From: a virus
Direction: 5' to 3' (one strand)
Length of the DNA stretch: 38,282 nucleotides
Virus record (IMG/VR): IMGVR_UViG_3300042731_011625
Coordinates: 1 to 38,282 of that record
A program made the translations under genes and the position numbers. This document shows positions 17,997 through 26,128 of the stretch, in pieces. The first letter of the stretch is position 1, and every line of letters starts with the position of its first letter. The notes below the pieces were generated by a model. The model had not been told where the DNA came from and made no database searches. It saw nothing but the letters and a program-made list of their open reading frames with translations.

Positions 17997-18425
17997 TCAG
18001 GCTCCGCGCACGCTGTTCCGCCACAGCTGGGGCAGCTTCGGCCGCTCCTTCACGAGCGCCGGGCCCATGTAGGCCCGCCGTGCGACCCGCACCTTTTCGG
18101 TGACGAGCCGACCGCGCTTGCGCCGCATGACGGTTGTCGTGCCTCCGAACTCCAGGACGTTGGGCGCGCGTTTGCGCCTGAAGCCGACGGGTCCGATGAC
18201 GACCGAGTCCGTCCGGTCGTCATAGCCGAAGAGAATCAGCCGGCGGAGGCTGCCCTCGTGCGAATGCGGCGGGTGGCCGGGCCGGCTGGTGCTCTTGCGC
18301 GGGCGGATGCTGCGACGGGCGGTCTGGCGGATGAAGGCGCCGCCGCGCGATAGGGCCTGCCGCCGGGCCCGGTCGACCGCGCGCACCACCTTGGGGCGGT
18401 CGAAGAACAGGCTCTTGATCCGCAT
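17997..18425 (-). CDS. neck/tail-completion-like phage protein
   Basis: The 142-residue product starts MRIKSLFFDR and is highly basic. The line ARRSIRPRKSTSRPGHPPHS followed by a short strand SVVIGPVGF is the pattern of HK97 gp10-like or virion-morphogenesis proteins, which complete the head-tail junction or the tail. In this class the Arg-rich loop is followed by a strand with VVGP. An in-frame GTG at 18434 would overlap the upstream stop (GTGA) and is an alternative start. The position after the chaperones, not before the tail tube, is unusual for gp10-type proteins. Assignment is by pattern and context. Confidence 0.55.
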   Translation of the reverse strand: MRIKSLFFDRPKVVRAVDRARRQALSRGGAFIRQTARRSIRPRKSTSRPGHPPHSHEGSLRRLILFGYDDRTDSVVIGPVGFRRKRAPNVLEFGGTTTVMRRKRGRLVTEKVRVARRAYMGPALVKERPKLPQLWRNSVRGA

Positions 18426-18430
18426 GTCGA

Positions 18431-18895
18431 TCACGCGGTCGCACCTGCGTTGCCGTTGGCGAACTCCCCACCCTCTTTGAGGCCCTTGTTGAACGACGCT
18501 TCCTTCTCCTTGCGGAGCCGGACCGCGCCGAGGAACAGGCCCACCAGCCCGGTCACCGCCGGGAGCGCCGGGCCGAGGACGGGCACGCCGGCCAGGGTCG
18601 GGCCGATCTGGTCCAGGGCGTTGAGCGTCAGCTGGCCCAGCAGGCCGCGCACCTCGTTTGCGCGCTCGATGCCCGCCTTCCACTGGGCCCCCGTGCGCTG
18701 GACGCCCTCGTACCACGCGCGGTACTCAGCCTCGGCCTCGTTGAGGCTGATCCGCGCCGGCAGCCCGGTTGCCTGCTGGATCGCGGTGGGGGTCCTCACC
18801 TTGACGATGTCGCCGAGGTCGAGGCCTGCACAGGCAGCGAGGGCGAGTGAGATCATCGCCAGGGCGAAGATGTAAGCGACGTGCCGGGTCGTCAT
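18431..18895 (-). CDS. phage lipoprotein with C-terminal membrane segment
   Basis: The 154-residue product has a signal peptide ending in a lipobox (SLALAAC, Cys at about residue 22). A charged helical middle (residues 50-90) is followed by a glycine/proline-rich hydrophobic segment (VLGPALPAVTGLVGLFLGAV) and a charged tail. The combination of lipid anchor and late hydrophobic segment could act at the envelope during lysis or block superinfection, but it does not match a spanin or holin that I know. A GGAGG site precedes the ATG, and the start overlaps the upstream chaperone frame by ATGA. A lipoprotein between tail chaperone and tape measure is unusual. Confidence 0.65.
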   Translation of the reverse strand: MTTRHVAYIFALAMISLALAACAGLDLGDIVKVRTPTAIQQATGLPARISLNEAEAEYRAWYEGVQRTGAQWKAGIERANEVRGLLGQLTLNALDQIGPTLAGVPVLGPALPAVTGLVGLFLGAVRLRKEKEASFNKGLKEGGEFANGNAGATA

Positions 18896-19134
18896 GGAGG
18901 AGCCTCCTTGCTCGTGGCGCCCGGCCCGACCACGTCGGGCAGGCGCTTGTCGATGAACACCGTCTTGAGAACGCCGACGCCCACCTTGGGCATCGCCTTG
19001 CTGGGGGCAGAGAACGGGTTGAAGTCGCTGGGCTTGAAGGCTCGGTGCTTCTTGGGGTCGCGCTGGGTGTTGGCGATCAGGGCCATCAGGCTGCTGGTTC
19101 GGTTCCAGTCGTGGCGCTGGCGGGCCAGGGCCAT
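18892..19134 (-). CDS. tail assembly chaperone, T part (frameshift product)
   Basis: This frame continues the chaperone gene that ends at 19155 in the -1 frame. Its conserved part begins LTLRELLTMALARQRHDWNR exactly where the shift would place it, and continues RTSSLMALIANTQRDPKK and AFKPSDFNPF, a line I associate with the second chaperone part in planctomycete siphoviruses. The first ATG in frame is at 19134, with only a weak site before it; it would remove the start of this conserved line. The -1 product would be about 248 residues (18892-19640). In lambda, G and GT proteins bind the tape measure and recruit tail-tube subunits. Confidence 0.6.
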   Translation of the reverse strand: MALARQRHDWNRTSSLMALIANTQRDPKKHRAFKPSDFNPFSAPSKAMPKVGVGVLKTVFIDKRLPDVVGPGATSKEAPP

Positions 19135-19154
19135 CGTGAGTAGCTCACGCAGGG

Positions 19155-19640
19155 TCAGGGGGGCCGGGTCGAGGCCGACGATTCCGGCGCACTGCCAGAT
19201 GAGTCGATGGCACTCTTTAGCGCCTGCTCGGCGATCCGGTCGAGTGCCCCGCCGTCGAGCCGGGCCTCGACCAGGTCGCGGGCCCGCTCCATCACCCGCC
19301 TCGTCGCCTCCAGCACCCGCCCGAGGTTCTGGCGGTCCCTCGGGCTGGGGCAGAAAGACACGAGTTCCTCTAAGAGCGCTGTCGTCGCGCTCTCGATCGC
19401 GTCGCCGGCCATCGCCCGGCCGAAGTCCTCGTCGCTGACGCTGCGCTCGTCGGCCTGCGGCTGGCAGAGGGCGTAGATCACGTCGCACAGCAGCACAGCG
19501 TCGCGGATGAGCTTCTCGATCAGCGTGCCCTCGACGATCTCCAGCAGATCCACGCCCACCAGACCACGGACGCGCTTGACCGCGGCGACGTTGACCTCGA
19601 TGGTCCAGCTGCGGTCGGCGTTGTCCTTGAACGTCTTCAT
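19155..19640 (-). CDS. tail assembly chaperone, G part
   Basis: The 161-residue product starts MKTFKDNADRSWTIEVNV with an ATGA overlap to the tail-tube gene. It is a beta start followed by a helical region (LIEKLIRDAVLLCDVIYALC and beyond). It lies between tail tube and tape measure, where lambda gpG and its analogues are found. The 3-prime end is the diagnostic part: the codons CGG CCC CCC are followed at once by the TGA stop, and the next coding material is in the -1 frame. It is similar in length to known G proteins (about 140). Confidence 0.7.
   Translation of the reverse strand: MKTFKDNADRSWTIEVNVAAVKRVRGLVGVDLLEIVEGTLIEKLIRDAVLLCDVIYALCQPQADERSVSDEDFGRAMAGDAIESATTALLEELVSFCPSPRDRQNLGRVLEATRRVMERARDLVEARLDGGALDRIAEQALKSAIDSSGSAPESSASTRPP
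19158..19163 (-). promoter_or_regulatory. probable -1 frameshift site (C6 before stop)
   Basis: On the minus strand six C residues immediately precede the TGA of the G frame. A ribosome with CCC in the P site can slip back by one base and pair perfectly with CCC again, with the slow stop codon in the A site. The A site then reads CTG and translation continues into the T part. It is not a classical X XXY YYZ heptamer. Confidence 0.6.
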
Positions 19641-20131
19641 CGCGTCGCTCTCTCCTGCGGGGCGTCTGGCACCGACACCACGGGCGCAGCCGGTGATCCG
19701 GTGATCCAGCTCGGCGGCGTGGCTGAGTACGTGACCTTCGCCGTGACCGAGACGGTGATCGCCTCCTCCAGCGCCTCGGACCGCGAAAAGGTCGTGATCA
19801 TGAAGTCCGCCTGCAGGCCCTGACCGCCGTCGGGCTGGGCGTCGTCCAGCACCTGCAGGCCGATGATGTCGTGGTTGAGGTAGGCGTCTTTGATGGCGCT
19901 GAAGCCGGCGTCGCCGGTGTCCCACACCATCTCGAACTCGACGCTTGCCTCCTTGAGCGTGGCCACCGTGGCCCGCCAGCCCTGATTGCGGCGCGTGGTC
20001 ACATCGGCCTCGCCCGTCTCGAGCGTGAGCGTGACGTCCTTGACGTTGGATAGCTCGATCCAGCCGCCGGCGCCGTCCTGGCCGGCGATCTTGTAGTTGA
20101 GCCGCGCCTCCATGCCCAGCCGAATGCTCAT
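19637..20131 (-). CDS. major tail (tube) protein
   Basis: The 164-residue product has the tail-tube pattern: an early ARLNYKIAG strand, then IELSNVKDVTLTLETGEADV, an exposed charged TTRRNQGWRA loop, and the ASVEFEMVWDTGD strand, which is typical of phi13/TP901-type and lambda gpV-like tube proteins. These form stacked hexameric rings around the tape measure. An AGGA-type site lies about 8 bases before the ATG. It lies upstream of the chaperones, as expected. The C-terminal 25 residues (Pro/Ala-rich) are probably flexible. No immunoglobulin-like addition is seen. Confidence 0.8.
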   Translation of the reverse strand: MSIRLGMEARLNYKIAGQDGAGGWIELSNVKDVTLTLETGEADVTTRRNQGWRATVATLKEASVEFEMVWDTGDAGFSAIKDAYLNHDIIGLQVLDDAQPDGGQGLQADFMITTFSRSEALEEAITVSVTAKVTYSATPPSWITGSPAAPVVSVPDAPQERATR

Positions 20132-20170
20132 GTCGATCGTCCTGCCGTTACGGGCTTGGCGGTGGGCCCG

Positions 20171-20608
20171 TCATCGCCGCACCCGGTAGGTGACGGTGAG
20201 GATGCTGGTGAACTGCCGGTGCTGGTCCAGGTGCTCCGGCGCGACCACCGGCTCGTGAGCGAGCGCGACCCACACCGCGGCGGGAAAGTCGGCGAGTCGC
20301 GCAAAGCGCAGGTGGTCGGCGATCTCTTGGGTGAGGTCGAGCAGCGCGTCGATTCCCGCCTCGTCACCCCCCGAGGCGAGCTTCTTCTGCACGCCCAGGT
20401 CGATCGCGAAGTCGTACTGACTCTGAGCTCGTGACGAGGCGGCGATCGTGACCGACCGCGGCACGACCGAGACGTGTAGGTCCTGGAGGTCCTCAAGCGT
20501 GAACGACGGCTGATACGAGCGCTGGGCCGCAAAGGGCATCGAGAACCCCCCGGCAGCGCCATTGAGGCTTGCGACCACGGCGTCGGCAATGGCGGTGATC
20601 GTGCTCAC
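20171..20608 (-). CDS. tail terminator-like protein
   Basis: The 145-residue product starts at a GTG (20608) that overlaps the upstream stop by GTGA; the longer upstream frame overlaps another gene and lacks family character. It begins STITAIADAVVASLNGA and has the alpha-beta pattern of siphovirus tail-terminator proteins (lambda gpU class): an early helix, a strand such as LHVSVVPRSVTIA, a YDFAIDLGVQKKL strand, a long helix, and an ending FTSILTVTYRVRR strand. The terminator caps the tube and joins the tail to the head. The place between connector and tail tube supports this. Identity is by pattern and order. Confidence 0.65.
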   Translation of the reverse strand: MSTITAIADAVVASLNGAAGGFSMPFAAQRSYQPSFTLEDLQDLHVSVVPRSVTIAASSRAQSQYDFAIDLGVQKKLASGGDEAGIDALLDLTQEIADHLRFARLADFPAAVWVALAHEPVVAPEHLDQHRQFTSILTVTYRVRR

Positions 20609-20865
20609 GGGCCCGGCCCCCCGCCCCCGCAAGAGCCGGAAGCCTTGCCCTCGAGGTATGAAACGCGGCGCTCGATCGACTGGTACTCCGAGCGCAGGGC
20701 CCGGGCCTCGACGATGAGCTCGTCGAGGCGCTTCTCGACGTGGTCGAGCTTGGTCGTCACCACACCCCACTGGACCGTGAGTGCCAGGACCGCAATCGCC
20801 ACCGTGAGGCCAATCGCGACCCACCGCGCCCAGCCGTTGCCGCTCCTGTTGGTGGTGCTGGTCAT
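20605..20865 (-). CDS. small membrane protein with coiled coil (holin or XhlA-like candidate)
   Basis: The 86-residue product has one transmembrane helix (WVAIGLTVAIAVLALTVQWG, about residues 15-34) and a following heptad helix (KLDHVEKRLDELIVEARALR and YQSIERRVSYLEG). The architecture is similar to XhlA-type haemolysin/holin accessory proteins, but orientation is reversed (membrane helix first) and there is no adjacent endolysin. It overlaps its upstream neighbour by ATGA and its downstream neighbour by GTGA. It could instead be a virion or envelope-anchoring protein. Function is not settled. Confidence 0.55.
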   Translation of the reverse strand: MTSTTNRSGNGWARWVAIGLTVAIAVLALTVQWGVVTTKLDHVEKRLDELIVEARALRSEYQSIERRVSYLEGKASGSCGGGGPGP

Positions 20866-21284
20866 GCCCCGGCTGCCTCTGCCGCGATGTGCTTCGTGTG
20901 GATGCGGAGCGTCTTGCGGTAGGGATCGCTGTAGCGGAAGGGCGGCTCGTTCCCGGGCGCCATCACCTCGTAGATTTGCGTGCCGTCCCCGTCGGAATCG
21001 CGAATCCGATCGCCCGCCTTGGGCAGCGTCGGTGCGCCGGCAAGCACCAGGTCGCTGCGAAGCAGGAGGAAGTCGCGCGACTCAATCTTGTGGATGATGC
21101 CGCCGGCGGCCTCGTCTACCTGCTCGAACACCGTCCGGCCCACCGTGGCCCTCAGCTCTACCGAGTCAGCGCCGCGCTCATAGACCACCGGCCGCGACAT
21201 GTGCGCATGCCGCTGGCCATTAAGCCACGCCGATCCCTTCTCCAGCACGTCCACCACGGAGTGCTCCTGCCGGTGGGGAGTCAT
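20862..21284 (-). CDS. head-tail joining protein
   Basis: The 140-residue product has a middle of VELRATVGRTVFEQVDEAAG, then ESRDFLLLRSDLVL, and a late YEVMAPGNEPPFRYSDPYRK strand, the pattern I connect with head closure/head-tail joining proteins of planctomycete siphoviruses (lambda gpFII- or phage head-tail joining-type). Such proteins close the portal vertex and receive the tail. ATGA overlaps occur on both sides, with the DUF2190 gene upstream and the TM/coiled-coil gene downstream. It is located between capsid genes and tail genes, as expected. Confidence 0.65.
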   Translation of the reverse strand: MTPHRQEHSVVDVLEKGSAWLNGQRHAHMSRPVVYERGADSVELRATVGRTVFEQVDEAAGGIIHKIESRDFLLLRSDLVLAGAPTLPKAGDRIRDSDGDGTQIYEVMAPGNEPPFRYSDPYRKTLRIHTKHIAAEAAGA

Positions 21285-21622
21285 TGACTGAGGCGCACAC
21301 GCACCGTGGCGTCGTTGTCGCCCGCCGCGGCCACGCTGCGGCCGATCTTCTTGTTGGCGCCACTGCCGCTGTCGGTTGTGCCCAGCCGCTGGGCCTCGTC
21401 CCAGAAGACGTCCAGCCCCGCGTCGATCGCCGTGTCGGTGCCGGTGGCCTTCGGGAAGTCGAAGACACCGGCGACGCTGAGCGACCCGAGCCGGTTGGCG
21501 GGCAGGGCGCGCTTGGCGACGCCGATGAGTTCGTTCTGCACAATGACACCGCCCGCCTTGAGGTCCGCGGTCGGCGTGTAATCGATCGCGTCGCCTTCCT
21601 GGATGTACGTTGCCGTGGCCAT
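21281..21622 (-). CDS. DUF2190-type capsid decoration protein
   Basis: The 113-residue product begins MATATYIQEGDAIDYTPTAD, then GGVIVQNELIGVAKRAL and LGSLSVAGVFDFPK, which is the DUF2190 pattern. Proteins of this family that have been studied bind the outer face of the capsid as cement or decoration. The AAGGAGC ribosome binding site lies at an ideal distance from the ATG. The gene directly follows the capsid gene, where decoration proteins normally are. High expression is expected from the site and the position. Confidence 0.8.
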   Translation of the reverse strand: MATATYIQEGDAIDYTPTADLKAGGVIVQNELIGVAKRALPANRLGSLSVAGVFDFPKATGTDTAIDAGLDVFWDEAQRLGTTDSGSGANKKIGRSVAAAGDNDATVRVRLSQ

Positions 21623-21639
21623 GAATCGCTCCTTGTGGC

Positions 21640-23664
21640 TTATTCGCCCTTCATCTTCACGCCGCCGCGCGGCTCCTGCTTGGCCACGCCGAAGTCGTGG
21701 TAGCCGCGCATCTGGATGCCGAGGGTGTTGAAGTCAGCGTCGGCGCTCTCGACAGTCGGCTGCTGCTGGCCGTTGAGAAACGCGACCTCGATCACCGGCA
21801 TGTCGGCCGGGTCTGCCAGCACATACCACGCCTTGCCCGAGTGGCCCGTGTACTTGGGGTTGCTCAGGTAGCTCGACCGCACGGGACGGAACTTGCCCGC
21901 GTGCGGGTTGGCGACGGGCGTCTTCTTCGTGGACGACGGGTCGCGCAGCTCGGTCGAGTTCATGATTTGCGCTGCCGGCACGTAGAGGGCGTTGGGCACG
22001 AGCAGGACGGCCGGCGCGACGGCCAGGGGATGGCCGTCCGGGTCGGTTTGGTCCAGGAACACCTGCTCCGCCTGGGTCAGGGCGTCGATCCCCAGTGCCG
22101 TCTCCGGGCCCTCGGCGTAGTTCCTGTTGGCGGGCGTGAAGAACGCCGCGTTGTTGAGGAACTCGCCCCAGAACACCTCGTTGAGCTTGAGCGCCCCGCC
22201 GCGGCCGAGCCGCCGCGGGACGGCCGTCAGCGCGTCGAGGTCGTCGTTGATAAGGTCGCGCCGGTCGATTCCGAACATGCGGCCGTAGGTCTTGGCCTGG
22301 TTGGTGTAGGCGGTCTCGCCGGCCGTGGTGTGTTTGAGCTCGCCGCCGGGCGGGACCTCCTCGTAGACGAAGCCGCCCGTCAGCGAGTAGCTGCTGACCT
22401 GCTTGAAGTCCCGCACCGACCGGATGGCGCCGATTTGCCGCCAGGTCGATTCGACGGCGTCAAAGCCGGCCCGCAGGAACTTGTTGGCCACGTTGCTGAG
22501 GATGCCCGGCAGGCTCAGGGTGCTGAAGGCGGAGCCCTGCACGTCGGCGAACGCAAACTGCAGCAGGCCCTTGAGGTCGCTGCGGCCGAAGCCACGGTAG
22601 CCGTTGGCCTGGGCGAAGATGAGTAGCGTCTCGCACAGGCCCAGGCCATTGCGGTACTGGTGGTTGGCCGTGTCCAGTGCCTGCTCGGAGAACTGCGCCT
22701 CGAGCACCGGTCGGTCCAGGCCGCCGGCCATGCACAGGGCGGCCTCGATCACCGCCCCCTCGATGCGGTCGTCCTGCCGACGCGGGGTGGCGACGCCCTC
22801 AAAGTTGCGGCCCAGTCGCATCACCTCCAACTGGTACTTGTCCGGCTTCCAGCCGGCCTCCAGGGCGGCGTGGGCCAGCTTGCCCAGCTCGTCGGCCAGC
22901 TCCGGCCGCTGGGCGAGGATTTCCGCCGTCATCTCCTGGATCCGCTGGCGGCGCTCGGTCTCGGCCCGGGCCCGGGCCGTCATCAGGTCGATCTCGGCGG
23001 TTGGATCGCTGGGGGTGAACGTGACCTTGCCTCGAGCCGGCGGCGTCGGCTCGGGCTTGGCCTCGTCGGTGGTCGGCGTCTCGTCGGTCGCCGCCGCGTT
23101 CTCGTCGGCCATTACCGTGTTCTCCTGATGCTGAGCGGCGATCTTGGCCCGCGACTGCTGGTCGGCGCCAAGATCGACGAAGCTGATCTCATTGAGCGTG
23201 GTCCGGTGGGCCACGTAGATCGGGCCGCTGAACCTGCGACCGTTCACGGTCACCGCGACGTCGCCCTTGATGAACTCGATCTCGTCGACGGACGCCCCAA
23301 TCGACGCCTGCCAGGGGAAGCCCTTCTTGCCGCTGACGACGACCTCCCTGGCTGCTCGCGTGTCGCGCGAGACGACGCCCTCGGCCACGAGCTTGCCATC
23401 TTCGATGGCGATCCGCTCGGTGTGGCCCACGCCCTCGTACGCCGAGTGCTGGAACCGCACCGGCCGGCGCTGGGCAGGGATCGTCATCCCCTCAAGGTTG
23501 ACGACGACCGGGTACCCAAAGCCCAGCGTCTGGATCGCCCCACCCGTGTAGGCGACGATCGAGAACCTCGGCAGCCCCGGGGCGGTCTCGCCGTCCCGGG
23601 CCGGGGCCGCGGCCTCGATCGTGACCTCACAGGCCAGGGCCAGGATGTCAGGCGTCTTGGTCAT
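21640..23664 (-). CDS. prohead protease-major capsid protein fusion
   Basis: The start at 23664 has a GGGAG site before the ATG and overlaps the portal gene by 17 bases; the upstream in-frame start falls deep inside the portal gene. The 674-residue product has two functions. Residues 1-190 are a prohead protease: the RFQHSAYEGVG line supplies the candidate catalytic His, and FPWQASIGASVDEIEFI the candidate Ser, as in HK97/herpesvirus-type proteases. A Pro/Glu-rich linker with a coiled segment (about 190-300) could serve as a scaffold. From about 350 on is a Mu gpT-like major capsid protein (AFSTLSLPGILSNVANKFL, then FVYEEVPPGGELKH). Self-cleavage would release the coat protein. No separate scaffold gene exists. 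Confidence 0.85.
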   Translation of the reverse strand: MTKTPDILALACEVTIEAAAPARDGETAPGLPRFSIVAYTGGAIQTLGFGYPVVVNLEGMTIPAQRRPVRFQHSAYEGVGHTERIAIEDGKLVAEGVVSRDTRAAREVVVSGKKGFPWQASIGASVDEIEFIKGDVAVTVNGRRFSGPIYVAHRTTLNEISFVDLGADQQSRAKIAAQHQENTVMADENAAATDETPTTDEAKPEPTPPARGKVTFTPSDPTAEIDLMTARARAETERRQRIQEMTAEILAQRPELADELGKLAHAALEAGWKPDKYQLEVMRLGRNFEGVATPRRQDDRIEGAVIEAALCMAGGLDRPVLEAQFSEQALDTANHQYRNGLGLCETLLIFAQANGYRGFGRSDLKGLLQFAFADVQGSAFSTLSLPGILSNVANKFLRAGFDAVESTWRQIGAIRSVRDFKQVSSYSLTGGFVYEEVPPGGELKHTTAGETAYTNQAKTYGRMFGIDRRDLINDDLDALTAVPRRLGRGGALKLNEVFWGEFLNNAAFFTPANRNYAEGPETALGIDALTQAEQVFLDQTDPDGHPLAVAPAVLLVPNALYVPAAQIMNSTELRDPSSTKKTPVANPHAGKFRPVRSSYLSNPKYTGHSGKAWYVLADPADMPVIEVAFLNGQQQPTVESADADFNTLGIQMRGYHDFGVAKQEPRGGVKMKGE

Positions 23665-25111
23665 CGTCTCCCACCTCGGCACTGACCGCGGCCTCCTGGC
23701 CCGCCGGTGCAATGCCCAGGTCGTCCATGAGCTGCCGTTCCTTGGCGATCTGGCGCAGCTCCGCCTCCCAGTCCAAACCTTGGCGGGCGTACTCACGGGC
23801 GAGCGACGTCGTACGGCTGGCCAGCCGTGTCGCCTGCGCGTTGGCCTCCTTGGCCGGATCGACGTGCTCGTTGCCGTCCCAGAACCACTGGTGGGTCCGC
23901 GGGGCGCCGCGCATCCGCATCAACTGTGGCAGCAGGCCCTCGACGAGCACGGCCTCCTCGAGCCAGGCGTCCAGAACGCGGTTCAGCACCACGCGCTCCA
24001 GGTGCGCCTGCTCGATGCGGATGCTCTTGAAGTAGGTCTGGTGGTCGAGCCTTCCGGAGGCGTAGTTGTAGCCCGAGGAGTTGCCCGCCGCGACGTTGTA
24101 CGGCATGTTCAGGCAGCGGGCGATCTCGTTGAGGATCTCGCGCTTGAACTCGCCGTAGGTGGTCGAGGGCTGCTCGGCGTGGACCTGCGACATCTTCCAG
24201 CCGCCGGGCATGGTCAGCAGCATCCGCTGCTCGAGCTCGATGACGTCCATCGGCTCCACGGCCTCCGCCTCGCCGTGGGCGGGGGCGTCGGTGTAGAGCA
24301 CGCCCGCGAAGTCGGCCGCGGTCTCGGCGGCGCTGATCACGGCCAGCGTGAAGCGACGCAGCTGGGCGAAGAGCGGTAGCGCCGGCGTGATGTCCGGGAT
24401 GCCTCGGCTCTGCCCGGGCCGGTCCACCCGGAAGTAGTGGACCATGAGCCGGGCCGGGATTCGGTCGTATTCGAGGTTGGACAGCCAGCGGAGGTCGCCC
24501 GGGTGTTGCTTGAGGACGTGGTACTCGAGTGGGTTGCCGAACTGGTCGAAGACGATCCCGTCGATGGCCCGGGGCTCGTTGAAGGGCAGGTCGGGGGTGG
24601 CAACCTGGTCGGCCTCGATGACGCGGAGGTCGAGCTGGACGGCCGACGGCTGCTTGGGGTTGCGGGCCAGCAGCAGGAACGCCTCGCCGGATTCGGCCCG
24701 GGCCATGCGCACGGTTCTGAGCTTGGCCGCCAGGCCGGCGGCCCGGGCCCAGTCGCCGAAGGCCAGTTCGATCCGGCGGTCCGCCTCGGCGTCGCCGGTC
24801 AGCATCTGCAGCCGCGGGCCCGTCCCCACGACATCGTTGGCCAGCGTCGAGACGATCCCGCGGGCGTAGCTGTTGTTGGCGACCTCGTACCGGGCCCGGT
24901 TGCGCAGCTCCCGCCGGACCTCAGGGCTGGCCGCGGCATCGGCGCTGAGGGCATCGGCGTTGGCCCAGTGGCGGCGGTTCCCGTCCGTGGTCACCGCCGC
25001 GTCGTACCGGGCTCGCAGCACGCGACGAAGCGGCCCCGCAACCGTCGCGTTCCGCTGCGTGTCGCGGCCGGGCGCGTCCTTGCGCCGAGATGGACGGAAG
25101 AGTCCGAGCAC
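23648..25111 (-). CDS. lambda-type portal protein
   Basis: The 487-residue product has the pattern of lambda gpB-type portals: an early AARYDAA-like line, RARYEVANNSYARGIVSTLA, DVVGTGPRLQ, the clear GEAFLLLARNP and later IPARLMVHYFRVDRPGQSRG and CLNMPYNVAAGNSSGYNYAS. Portals form the dodecameric ring through which DNA is packaged and ejected. The start is a GTG (25111) two bases after the upstream stop. The length is near that of lambda gpB (533). The C-terminus is intact. Confidence 0.92.
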   Translation of the reverse strand: MLGLFRPSRRKDAPGRDTQRNATVAGPLRRVLRARYDAAVTTDGNRRHWANADALSADAAASPEVRRELRNRARYEVANNSYARGIVSTLANDVVGTGPRLQMLTGDAEADRRIELAFGDWARAAGLAAKLRTVRMARAESGEAFLLLARNPKQPSAVQLDLRVIEADQVATPDLPFNEPRAIDGIVFDQFGNPLEYHVLKQHPGDLRWLSNLEYDRIPARLMVHYFRVDRPGQSRGIPDITPALPLFAQLRRFTLAVISAAETAADFAGVLYTDAPAHGEAEAVEPMDVIELEQRMLLTMPGGWKMSQVHAEQPSTTYGEFKREILNEIARCLNMPYNVAAGNSSGYNYASGRLDHQTYFKSIRIEQAHLERVVLNRVLDAWLEEAVLVEGLLPQLMRMRGAPRTHQWFWDGNEHVDPAKEANAQATRLASRTTSLAREYARQGLDWEAELRQIAKERQLMDDLGIAPAGQEAAVSAEVGDDDQDA

Positions 25112-25113
25112 GT

Positions 25114-25314
25114 CTATCCCGTCGTTCCGTGCGGGATGGCCCGGGTGATCTTGATCCCGAGCCGCTTCTTCTTGACGGCGTCCTTGGCGTTGAGGTACCG
25201 GTCAGCCTCGATCTGGTCCGGCAGCGGGTGCTGCTGGACGCTGCCGGCGTCGCCCTGGGCCCGGGCCGGCCCTTGGGCGTTGTCGCGGATCGCCTGTTCC
25301 AGTTCCTCTGCCAT
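25114..25314 (-). CDS. small phage protein in gpW position
   Basis: The 66-residue product lies directly before the portal gene, where lambda has gpW, a small head-completion protein. It has an acidic helical start (MAEELEQAIRDNAQGP), then a Gln/His-containing middle and a basic line ADRYLNAKDAVKKKRLGIKI. That last part recurs in my memory as a small gene before the portal in planctomycete phages, without a named function. It has no membrane segment. A head-completion role is inferred from order alone. The long non-coding stretch and opposite-strand genes follow upstream. Confidence 0.6.
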   Translation of the reverse strand: MAEELEQAIRDNAQGPARAQGDAGSVQQHPLPDQIEADRYLNAKDAVKKKRLGIKITRAIPHGTTG

Positions 25315-25577
25315 CGCGGGCGTCCCGTAGGCAGGCGGTCGGTCAGCGGTCGCGCCGCGCGGACTCGTGGCGCTCGCGGAAAACGCCTGCCTACTGGATA
25401 CCTACGCGACCGGCGATGCCACTGCGCAGCGGTGGTCGCGACGAAAGGCAAGATCGTTACGCATATAGAACCTGAGCGGTCTAGCCAACCGCCGCTGGCG
25501 CCCGCGCCCCCCCGAGGGCATACAATGGGCCACTGGACACCTGGGCTCGCACCGTCCCTTGCTGCAAGGATGACACG

Positions 25578-25880
25578 ATGGCAAGAAGAAGCTCGAAGGC
25601 TCAGTCACAGCACGACGCCGAAGTGAAACAGACCGCGAAGGACCTTCAAGACAAGGGTTACAAAGTCGCGGCCGACGTGAAGGGGTTTCCGAGGCCCAAG
25701 ACGATCGGTGGGGTTCGCCCCGACGTGGTCGCCGAGAAGGGAAATGAGCGGAAGATCATCGAAGTCGAGACGCCTGAGTCGGCTGACAGCGCGCGTGATC
25801 AAAGGCAGCAGAGAGCTTTTCGCGCAGCAGCCAACCGCTCGAAGAAGACGACTTTCACCCGGAAGGTAACCGGCAAGTAG
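25578..25880 (+). CDS. small PD-(D/E)XK-nuclease-like protein
   Basis: The 100-residue product has a basic start, a helix (AEVKQTAKDLQDKGYKVAAD), then GGVRPDVVAEKGNERKIIEV with EVETPES. The spacing Asp49...Glu62-x-Glu64 resembles the restriction-endonuclease-like fold, where the first Asp and the ExK pair bind metal; here the Lys position is Glu, so activity is uncertain. It is transcribed against the phage genes, with an AAGGA site before its ATG. The nearby larger nuclease-like gene on the same strand suggests the two form a cargo unit. Similar short proteins exist as unnamed families. Confidence 0.55.
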   Translation: MARRSSKAQSQHDAEVKQTAKDLQDKGYKVAADVKGFPRPKTIGGVRPDVVAEKGNERKIIEVETPESADSARDQRQQRAFRAAANRSKKTTFTRKVTGK

Positions 25881-26128
25881 CACGACAGCGCGTTTTCGCG
25901 TCGCTGCAGGTGCCCCACGCGAGTTAGGGCTCCCCACCTATCGCGCCAGGCGGCGTTCAAGAGCGGCTCATGCCATCTGTCGATTCCGCCCGGCGCCTGA
26001 CGCACTGCACAAACACGCCCGCCTGGCGCCCCCTGCGCGGGGGGATTCCCGATCCCAGGCTGATCGCGACTCATGAAAGTGACCCCACCGCGCAGGCACG
26101 GGATTGCGCAGGTGCCTTATGATCCTCC

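Noticed and set aside
20605-20865. Confident holin call
   Set aside because: One membrane helix and a coiled coil are seen, but orientation differs from XhlA, there is no endolysin beside it, and the gene sits between connector and tail genes.
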